Assembly: GCA_007844125.1 (NCBI GenBank)
Contig: CM017570.1
Location: 49,095,036-49,159,035, forward strand
Source: Sinonovacula constricta
Taxonomy: Eukaryota > Mollusca > Bivalvia > Cardiida > Solecurtidae
Length of the DNA: 64,000 nucleotides
Direction of reading: 5' to 3'
A model generated the notes under the pieces. It saw only the letters and a list, made by a program, of their open reading frames with translations. It had not been told where the DNA came from and did no database searches. Shown here one piece after another: positions 24,381 through 36,690 of the stretch (positions within the stretch are counted from its first letter, which is position 1; each line of letters begins with the position of its first letter). The position numbers and the translations under genes are program-made.

Positions 24381-25964
24381 AGCGAACTTGAACATTTAAT
24401 TTAAATTGAGAAAATCCATCCACTATATACCACTTGTTCACGACTGACAAGATATCATTTGTGTTATATAAAATAATAAATTCACTTTGAATAATATTAA
24501 AGGGAAACATTAGACTACACAACTTTGTATATCAGAAAACACAGACTGCAAGACACATTTACAGCAACTTTTCTCTATATAAACATCACACACAATGACG
24601 CTATCTTTTCGCGCACTTTATAACGTGACATCAAAGTTATGAGGGTCCAATTGTCGTACCGCGAACCATATAAGAAAAGTCATTGATGCGAAGCATCAAA
24701 AGCGACGCAAAAACTGGAACATGTAAATATTTTTAAGCAATATGGGAGCAAATAAGAAGACATGATAGAAAATCCTGATACCATAGATTGGCTTAAAAAT
24801 ATAAAGAAAAACCCGACATAATTTAAAAGCTTTATCAAGATGTAACTCATGTGGAAGAAAAAAAAAGAAGCAAACATGATTTAAATTAACTATAAAAAAT
24901 CATTATTGTTCAGATGGTATTTGTCAGGAAATTAGTATTTTGTTTTCTTTCTCGGTATCTTATTGTTTGTTATAAAAGATGTTTTGCCTGGAAGCATTTT
25001 TGTATCTGAGTTACACAGAGATCAAGGTTTAGTTTTTTTCTAAAATGCATCCAGTTCATGCATCTCAAATTGGAATAGATGAAGACAAAATCTCAGAAAA
25101 ATAGAAAACAGAGCACAGCAAAGTTATTACGTAATTATAACCTAATATGGCAAATAATTGCACATTGAACTGATGTTAAAACATAACAATTTAAGTTAAT
25201 TTAAAAGTTGTATGTCATTCAATATAAGTCCGAAATATTACACAATATCTTTAGGAACGTAATCGGAATGAAACATTACAAATCATAGATCAATATAGTA
25301 CTTTAAACATACAAAACTACGGTTTGAAAGAGGAAAATCAAGTGCGCATATCAGCATCAAAAGAAACATTTGACACATGTAAGGATTGTAAAATTAGTCA
25401 ATACGAGAGTAGCCCAGGGATTTTCAAGAATACTGATACATTAATAGGCTGTATCTCTACCCGTCTACTTAGCATGTTGAAGAGCCCAGGAAAAGACAGA
25501 GCATCAATGTCAAATTATTATGTGCATCCACACATCGATAACTTTCAAAACCAGTCATTTTAGAAATGTGGCAAATGATAAAAATACTGCGATCCTATGA
25601 TATCTAATTATATAATATAGAATATAGAAATTTAAAAAAAATGCAATGGCCTATATATTATATTTAAACCTTTGTCAATGACTATACGAAACACGAATAC
25701 AAATTATTCATACTGTGTATGATAGTCGTTGACGACATTTGGCACAGACTCGTCAAATGTTATATAATGTTCGTGCATGATAGCATTATAAACAGACTTT
25801 GCAAATGGTAATGATTACACGTGTTGTTCCATAATTGAGCGTGTAGCAATAATTATGTTGCCATTACAATTTTAATTTTTATCTTTTCGTCTTGATTTTG
25901 AGTTGTGGGTATGTTAACTGCAAATCAAGACTTATTATTAGTATACTAGAACATTGCCACACGC

Positions 25965-26012
25965 GCGCGCACACACACATACCCCCCCCCCCCTCCCCCA
26001 CACACACAGATA
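25965..26012. repeat. CA / poly-C microsatellite
   Basis: A (CA)n run with a CGCG core followed by a run of C residues and more CA, ending just before the recurrent boundary block at 26046. The duplicate copy is at 49706-49755 and has a different repeat length. Confidence 0.9.
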
Positions 26013-27024
26013 GACGGGACGCGACGTTGTCCATCTGCCGTCCCACTTTCCTCTATATTTTATCAAGTCCAGCAGTCAAGATCTAGTTTTCTGTACGTGA
26101 AGTTTTCCGTGTGCCACAAAATTGTAATAACCAACTTTGGGAACAATGTCAGGTGCTTGGATTATGTTGTGATTTCGTTGTGAGGACACACGCAGCCTTT
26201 CACTCTTCTCTTAATGTAACGTATAGGTAAATAAATGGTGTATTTTGAAACGTTGATCACGAGGTTCATCAATTGAATAAGGTGATCGAATGCTGTTTTG
26301 ATCTTCAGATATGGAATTGTTGTAAATTGTTGGTTTTATAAAATGTTATGTCGTATGTTGTAATGAAGATTCTTGTTCCCGCACGACGTCTGCACGTCAA
26401 ATAAAAGTGACGCCAAGTTGATGATTAGTTGTTTTCGTCAGTGCTTTCCTCGGCGAAAACATTAAGAAAACAACACACTACCTGCATCACCAAATAATAT
26501 TCATTTTGCTAATGAGGATACCCACAACTAGGAGTAAATGAACAATCACAAATTTCACTCTTTGTGCAATTTTCACCACAAAGTGGCCTGCGCCCTGCTA
26601 ATATTTTGTTAATAGTTTCAGTTTCTTATACGTTTGCTTCCAAATCCCATAGGAAGATATTTAAACTCGGCATGTGAAGGTTGTCTTTTTGACATTGTCT
26701 TCCATCTTGAAACGACGTTACGCAACATAATTTACATATACCAAACAAATAAATATTAATTTTCAAGACCTATTATTGATTGATATATATATTACAACAT
26801 GCGGTTTAGCTAATGTTTACATTATCATCGACTTTTATTCAAGGTTTTTGTTTTTTTACACTAGCACATCTTCTTTATATTAGAGATTTGTTTTTGGTAA
26901 ATTGAACTTAGTAGTGTCCCCGAATTGTCGTATTTTTCTTTAACACGTACGGCGTTGTCAGCGTTGTTAGTAAGTGTAATACTTTCAAAATTATCAATTT
27001 ATATTTTATATTTTACATTACAGG

Positions 27025-27051
27025 CTCCAGAGGACATTAGCCTATGTGAAG
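27025..27051 (+). other. 27-nt exon-like cassette, version B
   Basis: Acceptor tract ending TTTACATTACAG and donor GTAAGT. The 27 bases read APEDISLCE in the open phase. The flanks match those of version A (13049-13075) over about 40 bp upstream and, with indels, over about 140 bp downstream, yet only 9 of 27 cassette positions agree. An identical copy lies at 50966-50992 in the duplicated block. Confidence 0.35.
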
Positions 27052-27189
27052 TAAGTTATACTTTTCGTTGTCCCCCAGGAAATGGTGATGAGCTTACTTA
27101 TAGTATATTTATCGACTTTCTTTTAAATGTTTTCTTAAATAGAAAACTATTCATTTTCTTAAAACATTATAGCGAACAACAATTATATT

Positions 27190-27862
27190 GAGAGTCCGGT
27201 ACTTGTTAGGCAATAATGTATTGCTATTTTAAATGCCAATTGAATACCCATAATGGGCAAAACTCCCATTTTTGCTACATGCATATCGCAAAATGGAGAA
27301 AAAATATGCAAAAATAATTCCTGATTGCAACAATACATTGCTGACTTATGTCAAAACTTGTGGCCGAATTGTAATTAAAATTGATGACCGTTCTTAAAAT
27401 ACGGTTATGGCATAAAATGTAAAATATTAGTATCCTTTATCTTATTACATTTCTAACTTGTATAAGGCAGCACATGGGTTATATGTTAAATAGTTTATAC
27501 AATTGCTATTTTCATACTGTATATGAGATTCCGGTATATTTTGGCAATTATGTCCGCTATTGCTTTTTTAAATGCAATTGAATACTCATAATGAACAAAA
27601 CTCCCATTGTTGCTACATGCATATCGCAATATTGAGAAACATATATAAAACTATTTTCTGATTGCAACACTTTATTGCTGACTTATGTCAAAACCTTTTG
27701 GCCGAATGTAATTAAAATTGATGACACTTCTTAAAATGTCTTTAAGGCATAAAATGTAAAATACTAGTATCCTTTATCTTATTACATTTCTAAATTGTAT
27801 TAAGCAGCACATGAGTAGCATGTTAAATAGTTGATAAAATTACTATGTTCATACTGTATATG
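27190..27862 (+). repeat. 336-bp tandem repeat pair
   Basis: 27190-27525 and 27526-27862 are diverged direct copies. Shared landmarks: AGTCCGG/ATTCCGG starts, AAACTCCCAT, GCTACATGCATATCGCAA, TGCTGACTTATGTCAAAAC, and the TTTATCTTATTACATTTCTAA block. The pair is present in both block copies (51132-51803), so it predates the large duplication. Confidence 0.8.
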
Positions 27863-29219
27863 TGTAAAACTGTTGGAGATAGTACGGATAGTAGGGCATT
27901 GCACAAAATTAAAGCAAAACTTTTGCCTTTTGTCCGACCACTGGTACTATCTGCATGTTAGTGGAATACTAATATATTAACGGTTGGTCATAATGTGTAT
28001 TATGGAGAATACCATGCAGTTATGAAAATAATTTAGTTTTTTTTTTTTTTTGCTTACATTTGGTCGAATATGTTGTCAACCTTCAGAAGTCTTCAAACTC
28101 TTGGTTTTGTCGCTGTTGTATGTTCAGACTTTGATCATACAGTTAATCGATATAGTAAATTTATCAAATGTTCATTTGATATAACCAAATGGACTTGTTT
28201 TCAATTGTTTGTTGCATAATATGATAAGTTATACTTTTTATTAGAAATTCCGTTTCATGTAGGACGTCTGCAGGTCAAATTAAAATGACGTCAGGTTTAT
28301 GATTAGTTGTTTTACTAAATGCTTTCCTCGGAGATTCAGTTAATAAAACAACACAATATCACCAAATAATATGCATTTTGGCACAGTGGATGCATCCAAT
28401 TAGGAGTATATGAAAAATCACACATTACTCTCTTCGTGCAATGCTCTCCACTTAATGGGTTTTTTGTCATTTCTCTTATATTTTTACTAGTTTAATTCCT
28501 GTTGGCTATACCAATTTGTTTCAACACGGCATACGCAGTTTGTCTTGTTGTCACTGTCAACTAACACGAAACTTCGTTACTCAACATTATTAAGATATAC
28601 CATACTAAGATTGTTTTATTTTCAAGGTAGGTTGTAGATTAGAAAATGTATTGGAAATATTTTGGCCACAGTCGACATCTGGCCTTACTTTATTGCGTTT
28701 TATCACCTCATCTATCAATTGTGTAATTTATACAATTATATGTATTGTATTTCATTTATGTATAAATATGTAACCCATTTAAGTTCATTCTTATCGTTTC
28801 GTCAGTTATTCCTCTTTATGTTTTACTATACAGCGAACATAAATATTTTATGTTAATTAAGAACCTCCATCCTCTATAGACCACTTGTTCGCGCCTGAAA
28901 TCTACAATATCTTTAGTGTTTGATAAATAATGAGTGCAAATTGAAAAATAATCAAGAACACATGTTAGGGCTACACAAACGTTAATATCAGAAAACATAT
29001 ACTGCAAACGACATTTCCCAACGCGTTGACATATAAACATCACGAATTATGACGCTATCTTCTCTTGCACTTTATAACTTGATATCGGACTTATTGACTG
29101 TAGAGTCTATTTGTCATTATGCGGACTATATAAATAATGATCGAATGCGTAAGTGAATTCCGTTCATTAAAAAAAGTATCTTCAGTTTATAACATGTTCT
29201 GCGGCTTACGTATGTGTAA

Positions 29220-31440
29220 AATTGGCTGAATGAGTCAATGCGGGAGCTGCAGCTTCTGTCGCTGCAAGTATGGTCCGCGGTGTGTGCTATGGGGGAGCCT
29301 CGGTAGGATGTCTTCTCTTCTGTGTGTGGCTCTTCCATTTCTGGCGCTGGATCTCTCTCTTTTCGTCAGCCTGCTTGATACTGGATTTGACATTTGCACG
29401 CCAGCTAGAGCGACCGGAGGTTGCTGTTTCGAGATTGATGCTGGATTGATGCTGCATTACTTCAGTTTCCTCTTGCAGACATGCCTGTAGCGCAGGACGG
29501 GTAGTCCGGTTGGCCGTGTTCTGGTGGTGAGCTCGAACGGAGTATGTCCTTCGGTATGCAGCCATCGTCCATCCTGCAAACATGTCCGATCCAGCGCATG
29601 CGTTTGCAGGAGAGGATTGGTACGACTGCCTGGGCCAGAAGATATGCGTTGGAGACGCGATCCTGCCAGGTGAAGCTGAGGAGCCGTCGAGGTTCCAAGA
29701 GTGAAAGGCGTGCAGTCTTTGTTCTTGGTGCGTGTGCAAGGTCCAAATTTGACTGCCGTACAAAAGGGTGCTCAGCACGCACGCTTGGTACACCTTAATC
29801 TTTGTGTTAAGGGTCAGCATGATATTGTCCCACACACGTTTCGCTAGGCGGTGCCTGGCAGTTGTTGCTCTGCCTTTCTTCATGTTCAGCTCAGCATCCA
29901 CGGATAGGTTGCTGGAGATTGTGAAACCGATGTATGTGAACTTGTCCACCACCTCCAGGGTGTGATCGCCGATGATAATTGTGGAAGTGGTGCTGACATC
30001 CTGACCTATGATGTTGGTCTTCTTGAGATTTATGGTGAAGCCAAATTCTGTGCATTCCTCCGCGAAGAGTGTGATCAGTCGCTGAAGGGTGGCTACTGTG
30101 TGGGCAGTAAGGGCGGTGTTATCATCAAAGAGCATCACCCGGATGCGGACCTTGTGCATCTTGGTCTTTGCTCAGAGGCGGGCAAGGTTGAATAGGTTTC
30201 CGTCGCTCCGTGCGTGGAGACAGGTGCCATTTTCGGACTCATTGGATGCGTAGCGCAGGAGCAGGGAGAAGAATATTCCGAAAAGTGTCGGGGCCAGGAA
30301 ACACCCTTGCTTCGCTCCGCTCGTGATTGGGACGAGGTCTGATGACGCTCAGTCGTACAGTACCAGACATGTTGTCGTTGAATGACTAAACCTTCTTCAG
30401 AAGCTTGGCGACATCCAATCTTCTGGAGGGGCGAAGAGGCATGACAACCTGAACAAGTCAAATGCCTTGTTCAGGCCGATGGAGGCGAGTTGCAGCGAAC
30501 ATCGCTGTTCGTGGCACTTTTCTGCCTGAGAGAGAACGCCACGTCGATGGTTGACCGCTTGGTCCGAAACCCACTTTGTGACTCAGGATACAAGCGGTCT
30601 GCACGTCATACGATGCTAAAGAGAGAAATCACTCGAAAGATGTTACAGACTCTGCGGTCGCTCTTGTTCTTATAAAGAGTTACGATCTAAGCATTCGGTC
30701 TTTGATGATGTCGCCGGAGTTGGACTTAATAGTCGCGGTCTTGATGACACTAGTTCCAAATGCTTTCTTCATCCCGTCATACATGGCACTGGTGATTCCG
30801 CAGTCTGAAGACGTCTGGATGACATTGTAAAGCTTCAGCCAGTAGTTGTTGGCGCACCCAAAGGCGACCCCCTTGGCGTTATTGCGGGGTTCTCTGTAGT
30901 CGACCAGTGTTTCTCGCAGGGCTTCCTCTTGTCCTTGAGAAGCGCAGCATCCTTGGCGGCTAAGGCGGGCTCTATCACTTCGATCTCGGCCTCGAACAAG
31001 TCCTCGTCCTGCCTGGCTCTCTATTGCGCTGTCTGTGTGGCAGTCTTCCAGGATATTGTCAATGGTCTCGGAAAAGAGTTTGCCAAGCTGAGGCTTTCGG
31101 GTTCTGACCGTGTCGATGCAATGCCGGCTCTTCTGCTTGGAGCTGTAGGTCCGTCTGTGTCGGAGACGCACCATGCCGACGACCAGGGAGTGATTAGTGT
31201 CACAGTCGGCAGTATGGTAACCTGAGGAGCATGCGGTTCAGCATGAGACTGCTAGTTATGACGACGTCCTGCTGGTGCCAATGATATGACCTGGGATGCC
31301 TCCAAGACACTCTGTGGTGGGCTTGGTTGAGTAGCAGGTGTTGGTGATGGCGTGGTCATTGAAGGAGCAGAGCTCAAGTAGATTATAATGACGTTTGAGG
31401 ATATACTCACTATTCCAGTAAGACATAACTGGTCTTACCG
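29220..31440 (-). mobile_element. LINE copy C
   Basis: Minus-strand copy of the same LINE. In order from the right: endonuclease C-terminal piece (LLELCSFNDHAITNTC near 31383-31336, then TDGPTAPSRR region), the EN-RT linker (31174-30680, VRLRHRRTYSSKQK start), broken RT (30461-30135), and a long frame (30159-29287) with the degenerate catalytic box LFDDNTALTAH, INLKKTNIIGQDV and the C-terminal region. It ends in a damaged zinc finger (29338-29220). Its 5' end is cut inside the endonuclease and abuts a CA microsatellite. Confidence 0.8.
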
Positions 31441-31469
31441 GTAATTGCTCCAAGTGTCCCGTGGTTGCA

Positions 31470-31477
<8 letters not shown>

Positions 31478-31558
<81 letters not shown>
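31478..31558. repeat. CA microsatellite
   Basis: About 80 bp of (CA)n with single interruptions. The apparent Val/Cys-repeat protein on the minus strand is an artefact of this tract. Confidence 0.95.
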
Positions 31559-31559
<1 letters not shown>

Positions 31560-31589
31560 ACATGGACATCGACGTTGTCTAACGACCGT

Positions 31590-33999
31590 CCCTCTGTTCT
31601 CTATATTTCCTCTAGTCCACCAGTTCTGAAGTAGCTTTCGGAAAGGGATTTTTTCCTTGAGTCACAAAAAGGTAACCAATTTTGGGAATAATGCTTTATA
31701 AGTTCATTTATTTTCAAGGTATATCATAACATTTTATACTGTAGCATAACATATTAGTGAAGGCATACGTCGAGTGTATAACTGCAAAAACGCATTCAAG
31801 CATTAACGCATTGTAAATGTTCGTAACACATGTAATATATTATTGTTACTTTTTTATAAATTTTGGGTTAGATTTTGCTGTGAATAAATGGCAAAAAGAA
31901 ACGCATTTATCTTTTTTTTAAATAATTTTCTTAATATATAAGTTTTCAATGCCTTTTTATCAATGTATTCTGTCTTGAAACAGTTCCTATGATGCTTGTA
32001 AAATATGCCTCGCCGTATATCACTAATTTCATTGAAACGATGATATACAAGTTCAATCTGTGTCTGCTTGTAATTTTGCTTTATCTGCAAGAAGTATATA
32101 AAAGCTTGTACCATAATTATAGAAATAAAAAAGTGCGCACAGCGTATGTTGACAGGTGTATGTGAATATTTATGTATTTTAATTGACACTAAACAAGAGC
32201 AGTTGCGCAATGTCATTCATTATACGACCAAAATACTACAAAATATAAATTTATGAAAAGCAAATTTTCAATATTTTCTAAGAAGGATACACCTATTTAG
32301 TTCATCTGGTGTCTGGAGGTTGTAACTAAAGTAATCATAATTTTGAACATATTTTGGTTTTGAAAAAAATGTTCTTGAAAAGACAAGAATATGGATGGAC
32401 TAAAATCTCATGTCGGGTCATGGGTTTAAACGCAAAACCCTCCGATCCCGAGGCCAATGCTTTAACCTTTGAACAAATAATGTTACAAATATTTTATAAA
32501 TTATTTCTTCGTGTGTTGGAGGTTTATTAATGATCATCCAAATCGAATACGATCTGTCTAAAAAAGGTTTACGGGTCCGGGGTTTCATATTTGAAACCTC
32601 CGATTCCAAATCCATACCCTGAACCTCTTTCCAAAGAACACATCAGGCATAATCCAAGCTGTCTTAAGCTGGAGACTGTTTCATTGTAATAGATCATCCC
32701 TCTTTGTTAACATGCAGTCCGAACATCGAAGAACTCACGTAAGTTTGAATATGTAAGGGTGTACTGAGGTTGCATGTAGAAATACGTTCGAGGTTTAGAC
32801 TAACACTACCAAAATATCTTGTTTTCTGCCATGTTTTTGTGACAGTTACAGACACACACCAAATACAAAACAAACATAGAAATAAATAAAAAATGAGGAC
32901 GTTTACCGAATCAGGACATGCAATTTATCGGGGCTATAAACGTCCGAAAACAAACTTTCCCCGTGTGCAATTTTCAATGGACACTCCTTATATATATAGG
33001 CGTCAATATACGTCACCGTTTGTAACTGTTTCGAAAAATTCATGCTTGGTTTCATACAGTAATATGTGGGTTTACGCTATAAGTGCATGGATTTGAACTT
33101 CAATTAAAAACCATCAGGCGCGTGCACTGAGAAAGAAATTACGTGAACGTGAAGTCACATGTGTCAATTCCATGTCACATTTCCAGTCTGAAACACGTTA
33201 GACATTACGAGTCATTTCTCAGTCCTCGTCAAGTAGATCTGAATGAAAGGTTACGCAGATATAAACTTTATGCGAGACCATTGTTAAGCTCGTTAACTTG
33301 TAAGGAGACATGGTAAATATCGTCGTCGGAACTGTTTTGTTTTGTGATACTTCGGACGGACACATACTCGACGTACTTTCTATTTTAGTAAACACTGGTT
33401 CTGAGGGCATTTCACAGCGTTGTGACACAATATAGGAAATGTTTGTTGTTTCAGTACACATTACACAATCATAGATCAACACAGTACAATTAACATACAA
33501 AATTACATTTTGAAATTCAAAGTCACATCTCAAAATCAAAGAAACATGCGTTACAGTCAATGGATGTTCAAGAATACGGATCCATTGATAGATTTACATT
33601 TTTCCTGTGAAATCACCATGTTGTAGAGGTCTGACCAAGAAAGAGTATTTATGTCAAAATATCAACGATTCAAATTGATACTATTGCCAAGAAATAATAT
33701 CAATGTCACATTATCACCAACTCTAGTGATATTTTTGTGTTGAAAGAGCATTCGGTTAATGTCAAAAGATTAAGCATTTTCTTTTGTCTCCTACAACATG
33801 TTGTTCAGCTCAATGTTTAGGATATTGTTGAAGCATTGTACGACACTACCACAGCTTCTTTATAATTAAAATATTTCCTGGTAAATTGAACTTAGTTGTG
33901 TCCCCAAATTGTATTTTATTTATTAAACATGTACGACGTTGTCAATGGTGTTAGTGAATAAAATACATTAAAAATGTCATCGTCAGTTTATATCTTATA
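31590..33999. repeat. AT-rich repeat DNA (block copy 1)
   Basis: Starts at the recurrent boundary block (31598). 31.66-32.15 aligns with 17.18-17.65; 32.2-32.6 aligns with 13.3-13.65 and 39.28-39.8; 32.7-33.1 aligns with 39.96-40.5; 33.1-33.6 aligns with 36.37-36.6 and 41.0-41.3. No gene seen; the 67-codon frame at 32893 is poorly kept in the paralogue at 40.1-40.4 kb, arguing against coding. Confidence 0.5.
32718..32738 (+). other. 21-nt exon-like segment
   Basis: Flanked by TTAACATGCAG upstream and GTAAGTTT downstream, open as SEHRRTH. Also present at 56319-56339. The paralogue at about 40.0 kb keeps the CAG but not the donor. This could be chance. Confidence 0.15.
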
Positions 34000-36170
34000 T
34001 AAATACAAAACTTTCTTTAACCGTATCGGTTTTGTTAGTACTGAGACAATGACCTCTGATTAACCACGGGTACTAACAGCAGCAGACTGTGCGATCGTAA
34101 TGCCCTCTGAGGAGAAGGGCTGGGACGCATTGGGCGATAAGGAAGACCAAAAAATAGTACACGGTTATACACAGTGATAAAAGTACATATTTTATGACAG
34201 ATGTACACTTAAATATTCGTACACAAAGTAAGAAAATTAATAGGTTGCATTGCCTGGACATGCGCTCAACAGATCTCAGCAGTAAAATGTGTATGAATCA
34301 GTCCAGCAAAGTTCATCGGGCTTGCCTCAGGATCTGGCACGCGTCCGTGTTTGGGATGGGGACCAGTCGCCTATAATATAGAGAAGATGCACGCAATATA
34401 TACACCTACTGAAAACATAGTTCACAAAATAACGGCTAGAAAGATGAAGACCATCAAGTATGTTTGAAGCTTATCTTCATGCAAAGCAAGTAACCGGAAC
34501 CATTTACCTTAAGGATACTCAATACCTCTAAACAGCTGCGGTAGAATTCCACCAATTCAAAGGAATTTGGACAAGTATCTATGTCCATTTCTGGGGTGCC
34601 TGAGTACGCACACCTGGAGGCATTTCGAGAAGTGTCCCAGCCTTTAATCTGGTATAGCTTGCGACAAATAATCAGGCTTTCAACGTCATTACGTTACAAT
34701 TCGCCCTTAAAATACAGCTGAGCAGTCACAGCAGGACGGTGTCTAGGAGTATACAAAACCTCGCCCCAAGCAGAAGGCGGTTCTGCATGTCGATGGGGAC
34801 TTTGACAAATATATTAATCCAATGCTAGAATGGCTAGAGAAATAGACGTAAAGAGGCTTTGGATTGGTGATTGTTTGACCAATGTTTTACATTTCGCGGT
34901 ACCAGTTCAAATGTGGCAGGATCAAACATTCATCTTCTAGCAGACCTAAAAAGGAAGAAAGCCTTCGTCAACACTAAGAACGTTGACGACAAGTGCCGTC
35001 AAGGCCAATGAGCACCCTTACCAACCAGAGAGGATGGCGTGGTACCCAACTGATGAGTGTCTTGTCATCGAGGTCTTCTACAGGTTGTCCATATATGACG
35101 TCCTCTTGCTAAAGGTGGCAATATCAAAAGTTGATGAATCCGAGAAGGCTTTGATAAATGTATTCTACTTTAACTCTAATAACCTGTGCTGCTTCTCAAT
35201 ACGGATTTCCAGTGGATGGATAACTGCAAGGTTGTCAATGATGCCAACGTAAAGGAAGCAAGTCCTGATGACGTCATGATACCAAACGTAGATATCGATA
35301 ATCCGAAAGAGCTGTGGAAAACGCATACTAGGTATCCGTTGGCGCCAGAGCACTTCGTCCAGAGGGGATGAATGTCATCATGATCCCATGTTTTGGGGTT
35401 TACGCCTACCGAGGTTCATGACTCGGTGCCAAACTCCCGATCAGGACAGATATATATGCTACAATACAAGAACAGCAGGTGTTCACTTCGCTCAATATTA
35501 TGCTTGCAAAAATCCACAGAGGCGTCCGATTCCGGTGAAGCAACTGTTTGGAGCAATATATACGAACACCGAAAACGGTACTAGCGGAAATGAGCTGTAT
35601 AAGCTGACGAACAAAAGTTTCCTCGTATATGAAAATATGCTAAGTTGGCTGATAGCCAGCCCGATGTACGCGTGGGTCAACATCTTCGACGACGACCTTG
35701 CAGCCAGGCAGGTGCACAAGAGCCTCGTTGTCTAGAACCGCACATGTGACATGTGCATGGAACTCGTGGGTCTCCCTATTTAGATAGTAAGTATGCTTCA
35801 GCGCTGGACACAGGTCGAATATGTGCTCGAACACGCCGACGTTTGGTCTCAAGCAAAGTATAAACTAGTCTACCAGAGCGAGTTGCCCAGCAGATGATAG
35901 CAAAGTGGAGAGTATTAGGCTGCCTAATATATGACGTGCGCTAGACGACCATTTTCTAGATTCATCTGCGCATCCAAAGAAAGAGATAACTATTCACAAG
36001 GTCATATCGGTATTTCGAACAGCAACAGATTTTCCTTTATGATCGGCGAGGGTATGTTCAGGTTGATGTTCCTTTGGCTAATGCTTTTATTTCTGAAGAT
36101 TGTGTCGCAGCACCGTGTAATTCAAATTGTATACTGGTTGTGTATCATTGGACTTTGGATCAATTTGAAT
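34000..36170 (+). mobile_element. Left-end fragment of the virus-like element, copy 2
   Basis: Homologous to 57.65-59.8 throughout and to 1-1165 in its right part. GC-richer than its surroundings. Coding-like plus-strand pieces: NCKVVNDANVKEASPDDVMI and VDIDNPKELWKTHTRYPLAP (about 35225-35350), FAQYYACKNPQRRPIPVKQL (about 35490-35550), NTENGTSGNELYKLTNK (about 35567-35617), and NIFDDDLAARQVHKSL (about 35680-35727). Frameshifts and stops separate them. They look like one gene of unknown family. Similarity to copy 1 ends just before the GTATACTGGTTGTGTATCA block near 36130. Confidence 0.55.
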
Positions 36171-36593
36171 TTGGATCAATACCTTAAGCACCCCAACAGT
36201 TGGTTACAAATTATGCCTGTTTAAAAATACAAGATTAAGAGAATTATGTTAAAATATGTACATCTATTAACTTACATTTTACAAAGTGTTCAGTAATTTT
36301 ATGTTAACTTGGCGCGTACATAGAAGTAGAAAGAGTAGAAGAAGAAGTCGTTTATATCTATTAGGACATAAGAGTGCATGTAAAAAACAAACAGGCGCGT
36401 GCAATGACAATGAATTTGTGTATCCATGTCATGCCACATATCCAATTTCAAACATTTTAGGCATTATAAGCCAGTTCTTAGTCCTCATGTAGTAGATTTT
36501 TGTGAAAGGTAACAGACATATATCGCTAGACACAAACGTATTTAAGCACTTTAACTCGTGAAGAGACGAGATAAATATCGTCGTCGGATTATT

Positions 36594-36596
<3 letters not shown>

Positions 36597-36689
<93 letters not shown>

Positions 36690-36690
36690 A
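36597..36690. repeat. CT microsatellite
   Basis: About 90 bp of uninterrupted (CT)n, flanked by repeat-family sequence. The counterpart in block copy 2 is at 60233-60301, where it adjoins a GATA tract. Confidence 0.97.

Larger units (their letters stand above)
24381..29219. repeat. AT-rich repeat DNA (block copy 1)
   Basis: No gene seen. Holds ordered repeat-family landmarks: 24.38-24.6 (as 12.29-12.5), 24.69-24.75 (as 38.62), 25.25-25.5 (as 41.2-41.35 and 33.4-33.6), boundary block 26046, 26.37 ACGACGTC block, 26.9 block, cassette 27025-27051, tandem pair 27190-27862, then 28.25-28.95 landmarks again. The 79-codon (25324) and 88-codon (26925) frames are duplicated with the block but show no protein signature. 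Confidence 0.5.

Noticed and set aside
23523..24404. 293-codon plus frame as a host gene
   Set aside because: It is the out-of-frame translation of the LINE C-terminal half; the RT and zinc-finger residues lie in other plus frames.
25324..25563. 79-codon plus frame as a gene
   Set aside because: The older paralogues (33.5 and 41.2 kb) have shifted frames and stops; it lies in the AT-rich repeat.
26925..27191. 88-codon plus frame, preserved in both blocks, as a small protein gene
   Set aside because: Its conservation is explained by the recent duplication; the paralogue at 13.0 kb does not keep the frame, and the middle coincides with the splice-flanked cassette.
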